From Oidiodendron maius Zn (lineage: Eukaryota > Ascomycota > Leotiomycetes > Myxotrichaceae), in assembly GCA_000827325.1 (NCBI GenBank), contig KN832894.1, positions 310,001-374,000 of the forward strand: 64,000 nucleotides of DNA, written 5' to 3'. Made by a program: the position numbers and the translations under genes. Within the stretch, counting starts at the first letter, position 1, and each line of letters opens with the position of its first letter. The notes below the pieces were generated by a model. It did not search any database, was not told the DNA's origin, and saw nothing but the letters and a program-made list of their open reading frames with translations. Of the stretch, positions 55,601-64,000 are shown piece after piece.

Positions 55601-58600
55601 TCAGTCGTGCACCGTGTGCACATGATAGCTACATCTTTTTATCAGAATGGAGATTTGCCCATACGAAACTCAGCGGTTCAGTTAAAGCATTCAGTCCTCG
55701 AGTCTGTCGAAACGAACACAAAAAGCCCTAACGTTACAGACTGCTGTGCCATAGTTTTCGCTTCGTAGCAGGCTGGACTGAACAGTGCGGTTATTTTTAG
55801 AACCATCTCCCTCTCCCCCGGGTAGTACCCTACGTAGCATTTCTTGCGGCCTGCAGAGTGACACCGGCGCATCGGTGTACTAGATCTGCACGTGGAACAC
55901 GTACCCCGCTGTATATCATCCAGGCACTGGAAGAGGGGTCGGGCGGCTGCGCCTCGCTTCTCGAGCTCGTACTTGATAGCAGACGGATTGAGCACCTCGG
56001 CAGTTGGCATGATGCCCCGCATTTACTGGTCTACCTCAGCAGAGTGGACGTTTCATGGAACTTATCGATGTCTTATCGAGTAACTTGCGGCCAGATAAGC
56101 AGTGAGTATAATAAAGAGAAGGATGGAATAAAATTCAAAACAAAATACATTACAAACCAGAAATTTTCAGAGTAGAGAACGTACTGCTTACCATAGTTTT
56201 TCTCGCCAAAAGCCCTACAGAGCTACATTGATTCTCTATCCGTGCGCGGTTATCTCCTCTGCCGGGCGAACTGACCTATGCGGAGAGGAGTATCAGTGCG
56301 GCACTTGCTAGCATGTGCTAGCAAGTGCGGAGTGATCGAGTACCCCGCATCGCAGATCTGGCCACCGGGACCTAATGCGTTACTATTTGCTGCCAAGACC
56401 CTCTTTTTCCATCAGTCTAATTATCACAGATGATTCGTGGAGTGAAAGTGTTTCCGATCTCAGAGAGAGCAAGGCATTACTCTGCATTTATTAGCTAACA
56501 ATACTTGGCCGATATGTAAAATAAGGTATTTTCAACTTGTGTGAAGAGGTCGCTTCCGAACCACGCACACCCCGCATCAGATTTAAGGTGCTTCGATGGG
56601 CCACAATCATGCGATCGTAACCCAGTTTCGGGTTCAGGTTCAAGTACCATCGTCCCGAAGGCGAGAGACCTTACCAGAGCCTCGGCCATCGGTAACGTAA
56701 CGGGTATCTTAAAGTTTCCCCTCGCGACTGGGGAGATTAGAAGATGCCATATATGGAGCAGAGCATACTGCACTACCGGCCTTAGCGAGTCGTTTCTGTC
56801 TGAGACATCTAACTGAGGATGGCTTTTAGGATTGGGTTGTTATCGCTACTAGGCTTCCACCTCTCTTCGTCCACATTAGCACATCCCCAACAAAGTGTAA
56901 CAACGAGATCTGCCTGTGAGAACACCCCTCAATCTCGGTCCTGCTGGGCGACAAGCTTTGACATCGACACAAATTATTATGAAGAATGGCCAGATACTGG
57001 CAGGATTGTCGAGGTATGCTTATCAACTAGTGTTACTGGTGTTATGCTCATAATTGTCAAGTACTCTTTAAATATTGCTGAGACTGTCCTAAGTCCGGAT
57101 GGAGTGCCGAGGCCAATGATAACTGCCAATGGTGTATTCCCAGGCCCAACTCTGGAGGCAGACTGGGGGGATACTCTGGGTTCGATGTCCAACAGTTTTA
57201 CCAGAACCCAGTCCAGTAGAACTAATCTCACATAGTGGTTCACGTTACCAATTCACTTCCCAATAATGGAACCGCTATCCATTTTCATGGAGTGCGTCAA
57301 TTAAATAACAACCAGAATGACGGTGTTCCTTCCGTAACACAGTGTCCCATTGCAGTAAGATATCCCTTCCTGCTGAATCACTAGCGTACTTACGCTAATG
57401 GCACCACCCAGCCGGGAAAGACAATGACATATACATGGAAGGCAACGCAATATGGCTCATCATGGTACCATTCGCACTGGGGGCTTCAAGCATGGGACGG
57501 CGTTGCAGGTACATATTTGTTAATTTCATTCTCGTTCTTACTGAACTATGTGCTTAGGCGGCATTGTGATCCACGGACCGGCGACAAGCAACTATGACGA
57601 AGACCTCGGCATCCTTGTGATAACTGACTGGAGCCATGAGACAGCTGTCCAGCTATATCCCGGAGTCTTAGAGATTGCGTTCTCCATACAAGACAATGGT
57701 CTCATCAACGGGACCAATACGTGGCAGGATAAAGGACAGCGATGGGAAGTGGTTTTCCAACCAGGGAAAAAATACCTCATGCGAATTGTGAATGTATCAG
57801 TCGACCACCATTTCAAGTTCTCCATTGATGGCCATACTTTGACTGTCATTGCAGCCGACTTTGTTCCTATCAAACCATTTACTACCACAATACTTAATGT
57901 TGGTATTGGTAAGCTCTCTTTCGTTCGCCTTACTATATTCGGCAGCCATGCTAATGATTCCCTTCGCAGCGCAACGTTACGATGTGATTGTGAATGCAGA
58001 TGCACTCCCAGGTAACTATTGGCTGCGTGCTTTTCCAGCCTTACTATGCGACGTCAACAAAAATCCCTCGAATATCAAAGGAATCATTCGCTACGACATG
58101 GGAAGCAGTATGAATCCAACTACATTGCCGTGGCCTTCTCTCGACATTAACTGTGACGATGAGACTCAGCTGAGGGCCATGGAGCCTTGTGTCGCACTAT
58201 CCCCGGGTTTGGCAGATGAGGAGGGTAATATTGATGTGGAAACCTTCCTAGAAGACCAAAAATATTGGAAATGGCAGATGAATTCGACCTCGTTTCGTGG
58301 TGATTGGGGAAACCCTACAATTCTACAAGTTCATGAAGGTATCCTCAACTTCACACAAGAAAACGACGTCATTAAGTTGGAACGGCCCAACGAATGGGCA
58401 TATTTCGTCATTGAGACGGACTTCATATTCGCGCACCCTATCCATCTCCACGGTATGAGCTCCAGTAGATCCAGTAGAGGGGGCCACTTCGCTAATACTC
58501 GACAGGGCACGACTTTTATCTCCTGGCTCAAGGTACGGGAAAATTCGACGCATCGACACCATTAAATATCACTAATCCATTGCGTCGTGACACGGCCATG

Positions 58601-61600
58601 CTACCGTTGTCTGGATACATGGTGATGGCGTTCAAAGCTGACAACCCCGGAGCATGGTGAGATTGTTATCCCTTTCTACACTGCCTTTTCCTATACATAC
58701 ACTGCCATGGCTGTCATCCCGCTTCTAATTAACTAGGGTATTAATACTTCCCAGGCTCATGCACTGCCACATCGGATGGCACGTCGAGAGTGGACTTGCG
58801 TTACAGTTCCTCGAACTTCCTAACGCCATCAATGCGACTCTCGACGCGGACCAACTCACCTCTACTTGCATACAGTGGAACGATTGGCAGAAAGATTATA
58901 ATTTGATCCAAGATATCAATGACTCCGGCGTTTAGCCCAATTATTCCACTGCTGCGTTCTCCATATATCGATTTTTCTCCATCGCTTTTCTCCGAAGGCT
59001 ATGGAGGCATGGACTGAGGTTAAACTTTGCTTCCTCGTAATTCAGAAAGAGGTCCAAATGAAGTGAGCCCGTTCCGGCCACCCTTCGATCAGACATATTG
59101 AAGAATGGCGTACCCTGGTTCTTGTTCAACTTTTACGATCTACGCAAGCCAGTTGTTTTGGGAAGGTGTTGCAGGCTTTGTCTAGGACTTACCCTAGACC
59201 TTTATGAAGATAACTCCACGTGACAGCTTAGTATGACAATAGGTCACCACCTCTCTAATATATATATCGACCTTTTATGAGGGATATATAACCGGATGGT
59301 TGTTGTGGATGCTGACTAGGGGGGCAAAGTGGCAACTGACATCCGAATACGGCCTGATTTAGTGGAGATAACATGAATCCAGCATCAGAACCTCGGGGCA
59401 GGACATACCGATATTCGGCGCCCAATATCGGCGTAACCACTGAATATTCGAATATATAAGGAGGCTATTCGGACGCTCTGTAGTTAGTTATTCGAGTCAA
59501 AATATCAGCTGTATTTGATCCTATAATGCTTAGTAATACATTGCTTTAGCCAATCAGAAGAGTCCTGCACCAACAGTAGTCTTGCAATGATCTTAAGAAC
59601 TCCCTCTCGAGTTGCCTCCTACGTGCGCCCTAATCCCCAACGCCAAAGACCATTCAAATGTGTACTTGTAAAAGTACCAGTACCAGCATTCGGTGCGCCA
59701 CTGTCGATCGTATTTCGAAGGCTGGCACCCATGTGTACTTGAGATCAGTACATGGAAGCGTGGAATTACCTTTATCCGTGGTTTCAGCCGCACTGCAGCC
59801 TAACCCCCGCAGCAAATACAGTAGGTTTCTGCTCCCATCAGTTTACCTCCTCATCATGGTTTCGACGTCCAGCACTCTAGAACAAATGCCACCTTGTCGG
59901 AAGAGATAACACAGTGAAGCAGGTCTTCAGCTGGCGATCCATCTTCCTATCAGCCCAAGCCCGGTGCATGACTTCGCTATAATCAATATGGATGAATCAT
60001 CAGGTCGTTTGGTGAACACACTTGACCTCTGCGTTCCTAATATCCCCGAGGATCATGTATCGCTGGCATCAATGACACCAGCGCTAGCAGTGAACTCAAA
60101 TGTCTTCATACAGAATGTGCATATATGGAACCACGAGACGGAACTTAGCGCCTCCTCTAATACCTTAAGGTCTAGCTACCTCAGTCCTATGAATCACCAT
60201 ATATCGGCAGGTACATCATACGATGAATGTCAGCCATTAGGGAGCGATAATGCGAAGCTAGAACCTCTACTGAGAAAGGGTCATACTAAATCTCGAAGGG
60301 GATGTCACAGTTGTAAAAGGCGACGTGTGAAGGTACATTTAAAACCAATTTATAAGACGGAAGACTAATGTGTATCATAGTGTCCAGAAAATCGTCCAGC
60401 CTGCACTCAATGTACCAGGCGTCGACTCAAATGTGAATGGCCAGAGCTTTACATCAGCCAAGCAGAAGAAGTTATTGTGAAGAAGAGCCCGACAATCCCT
60501 CGGCAGATAGAATTATTACCCCCAGTATTTAAAATGCAAGATTTCAGGCTGTTCCACCACTTCATCAACGACGCTTATCCTATTGAACCCATCGGTAATG
60601 AATCCATCTGGACCCATGAGATTCCAAGTATTGCACACAATGTAAGCTCTTATCAACCTTAGAACCTTTAGGGTTTATCTAACCCACTACGCAGTACAAT
60701 TATCTTCTGCATGCAATGCTTGCTTTATCTGCGTCTGATATTGAGGCGAGTTCAAACGAGCATTCTTTGGAGCTAGCTCAATCCGCCATCTTCCACCGCA
60801 TCCTAGCGATTAAATATTTCAACCGTGCCTTGTCCGCTCGTCTGCATACCTTCGAAGAGAGAAATGCGATTCTTGCAACCTGCTTTATCCTACTCTATCA
60901 GTCCAAATTGATAGACGAAGGACTCTCTGAATATCTGACCTTTGTACGAGGCTGTGTTTTAATACCTCTCCAGATGACCAGCAAAGATCTGAAGCTCTTG
61001 TTCCAGAACCTTCTTAGTGATGAAGGGATCGAGAAGACACGACCGTATTTGCAAGACCTGCAGGCAGTTGACCTAAAGTCTATGGACGCTGCATACGCAT
61101 CACTGGAAGGCCTTAGGCCCTTATGTGAACGAGAAGTAGAGAAGAGAATGCATGAACGCTTGCTAGATCTCGTTCGTTGTTTTTACTTATCTTCATGCGA
61201 CGGTACGAAGTTCTTGTTTATTTTATTTTATTTTTCAGATATAGAGAAGCAATGCTGACATTGTTCACGTAGGATACATTGCCTGGCTGAAAGGTTCCGT
61301 TTTCTTCTCTTGTCACATAACCCATGCCGAGTTCCTAGCTTTAATCGATCCCTCTAATGTCGCCGGCCAGCTTCTACTTTCGCACTTGGTTGCGGTCCAG
61401 ACATTAATATCTCCTATTAAGCCAATGGAGCGAGCTGGTAGAAAGAATTCGCATTTTATAAATGGGATGGCAAGATGGCTCGAGGTGGCCCATGCCAAGG
61501 TAGATCCAAGCATGAGGGGCTATTTTGAGTGGCCGATAAAGAGGGCTGAGGAAGTTCGACAGTGGTTTAAGTATGAAAAGGCATTAGCGACCTGAGTGCT

Positions 61601-64000
61601 GGTGAATGTTTTACGGAGAAGTCAGACGTTATTAACTCCAATAGGCCAGTTCACGAATATTCAAGTAGCTGTGTGTAATATTAATTTATTACACCCCAGA
61701 CAAAATATATTTAGAGCCTGCTGTGGAACAGCTTAAGGGTGTCAATTTATTCATGCTAAAGTCCAAGGACGGTACAATTTAGCGGCTACTTTGACCATGT
61801 CTAGTATTCGAGCGTCAAGTATTAGAGTGTCCGGTATTAGAGCGTTAGTAACGGAGCGTCTAGTATTCGAGCGTGAGTACTCGAGTGTGAGTGTTCCAGG
61901 GCAATATCCAAGTATATGCACTTAGGTAGGTATTCAGGTGTATGCGTGCAAAAGATTAGTTCAGTAAGTCTTGAGGAGGATCTCAATGAGGTATATAATA
62001 CGCAGGTCGTAGTTGGGCATCACGGTAAAACTCAGTATTTTAGCTAGAGTAATGCACAGACAACTAAATTAAGCAGTAGAATACAGGAGAACTAGAGCGG
62101 CAAGAATACAGAGGACTATAACTATACAGTATAAGATGCCCAATAATTAATAAGAACTTTGTTGTTGGGGTTGGTTAAATCAACCAATCGCCAATCGTCG
62201 CGATCGTATTCGCATACACTGCCCCATCTATGCTAGGGTAGCCAGGCGGGCGATCAACTTGTCCAATCAAGGTTTGTGGGTGTTAGAGATACACTTAAAC
62301 TGGTCAATCGGGCACAGTTTAAACTATTTTAGCCTGCTGAACTCACTACTGTTTTCAATATCCTTTCATTGTGCTCCAAATTTCTGAAATATTTCTAACG
62401 CTGTTATTGAGATGGTGAGAACGAGCAAAGGCTTTTCAATTCAACTTCTACTTCGATATCGCCGGGTGCCTTTTTGATTGATCAATTTCAACATGCGCTA
62501 CATTCCGTTTGTCGCTTGGTTCGTTTGTCTTGCGGCCCTCATCCTTTGCCTAGTGAGTTTCAATGCGGGTATAGATGGGGATGCCATAGAGAATTGTGCA
62601 GTCCTAACGGTAAGGCATCTCTTCTAACAACTGCTGTATAATCCAGTAATAATAACATCTTATTCGTAGTTCAATACCTCGTCCCTAGGCGTGAACGAGT
62701 ACTACAACTCCTCAACGCCTGAACTCTCAGAGAACATAAGCTCTCTTCTCCCTCCCGGAGTCACACACCCAGTATCCCTTACCCACTACCTGGGGGTAAA
62801 AGACTGGTACTCAATGCACTATGTCCGCACCTGCTCTGGCTTCTTCGCCGTCTCCAGCAGCAACCCATCTCTTTTGACTACAAAGAAGATCAATATAACT
62901 TGTACGACCCAAAGCGCTGGCTATACCTTTATCCTCAACGATGTGCTGCGGAAGGGATTGAATCCCAGCGTTCAAGTTCTCGCTACTGATATTCCTGGAT
63001 CACGCTATAATACTCGGCCGTGGTATTCTATGTGGCAAGTAGGCCAGGTGACTGGTATTTCGGCTTGGATTGCTATACCGTTTACATGGGCGGGTACCAG
63101 GAGGCTTAATGGCTATTGTGTGCTGTGGTCATTTGTATGCCATTCTCCCTCTCTCCCTCTTACATACAAGCATTAGGGACTCCAACTGACTAAATTCAGC
63201 TCTCCTATATGTTCTTTAACATTAACGCTGGCCTTGTAACACGTCAAATCTTCTCTGCACGCTCTCAACTTGGCACATCAGTTGTTCCATACCCATTAGG
63301 ATTCTTGGGTCTAACGTGGAGTACCTGTGTTGCCATGTTTATAGTGTTCGTGTCGATGCTGATGGAGTGGCATTTCCAGCTTTGGACCTTCAAGGATGAT
63401 AAAATCACACTTTATAGGAAACCAAAATACTGCAGTTGGCATTTAATGAACCTTTTTTCTAAGCTGAAAGAGGTCCACGAAACTCAGACTAGGGATAAGG
63501 AATAAAGGGTAAGTTGGGGCTGTTGTAGAATAAGACGTCTTTGGCGAGCGGGCAATGTTAGGAGGAAGCCTTGGGGAATTATAGTTTCGTACTGATATTA
63601 TGTACTGTTTTACCCGGTATGGGCTTGATATTGTATTGCCGTTTGGTTTCAGTGACAGAATGAGAACTAATGAACACACATTCACATAGCCCTACTAGGG
63701 AATTCTTTTGAATCAGAAGGACTTTTAATTAGCAAGAATGTATGGGACAGTATGCTGAGACCGAGGATCTACGACGCCGGCTTCTAGCTAGTCGGGAGTG
63801 GACACTGGGCCAGATCATCCAAATACGATAGACAGTGTTGGGGTTTGGCTGAAGTAGTTATATAGCTGCAGAAATTCAAAGATGTATAAGAGTTTCGACG
63901 TCGAATTTTGACCAGTCGGGAGTAGACACTGGGACCAGAGCATCCTCTAACGCTTGATGCTGGTAACAAAGTCGGCGCAACACTGCATATGCAAAGCGAT

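Overview
The window looks like an accessory region of a filamentous ascomycete, probably of the Aspergillus/Penicillium type. The genes have many short introns (mostly 46-70 nt, GT...AG with CTAAC/CTGAC-like branch points), there are many fungal Zn2Cys6 or fungal-specific transcription factors, and a HET-domain gene and degenerate repeats are present. No rRNA, complete tRNA or CRISPR array is visible. All exon boundaries here were read by eye from splice signals and frame continuity. In most multi-exon genes the summed exon lengths came out as whole codons.

Region 1 (1-5995) holds a HET-domain gene cut by the left edge, a broken ankyrin-repeat gene and about 2.3 kb of degenerate non-coding DNA. 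Region 2 (5996-19509) is a compact block of seven genes: an NmrA-like reductase, an MBL-fold lactonase-like hydrolase, a quinone oxidoreductase-like MDR enzyme, a Baeyer-Villiger monooxygenase, a small lipocalin-like protein, a Zn2Cys6 regulator and an SDR. Every 5' intergenic region in this block carries CGG direct repeats spaced by four bases, a typical Zn2Cys6 operator, so the block looks like one regulon. No PKS, NRPS or terpene cyclase is present, so it may be a catabolic or detoxification pathway (ketone to lactone to hydroxyacid), or part of a larger cluster.

Region 3 (20-32 kb) has two fungal-specific transcription factors without an N-terminal zinc cluster, an F-box-like protein, two LTR-like repeats and a pseudogene of the CrtC/kievitone-hydratase-like lipocalin family, interrupted by TAG codons. 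Region 4 (32.5-49.9 kb) holds a GPR1/FUN34/YaaH transporter with a frameshift, a polyketide-transferase-like alpha/beta hydrolase, an 8-bp satellite, a large Zn2Cys6 regulator, a predicted secreted MBL hydrolase, a monocarboxylate-type MFS transporter, a small secreted cysteine-containing protein and an SDR. Region 5 (51.4-64 kb) holds a bZIP/DUF3425 regulator, a norsolorinic-acid-reductase-like aldo-keto reductase, an ascomycete laccase, a UPC2-like Zn2Cys6 regulator, an LTR-like repeat and a SUR7/PalI-like membrane protein.

The window is therefore rich in tailoring enzymes and regulators and poor in housekeeping genes. Decay is visible in at least three loci.
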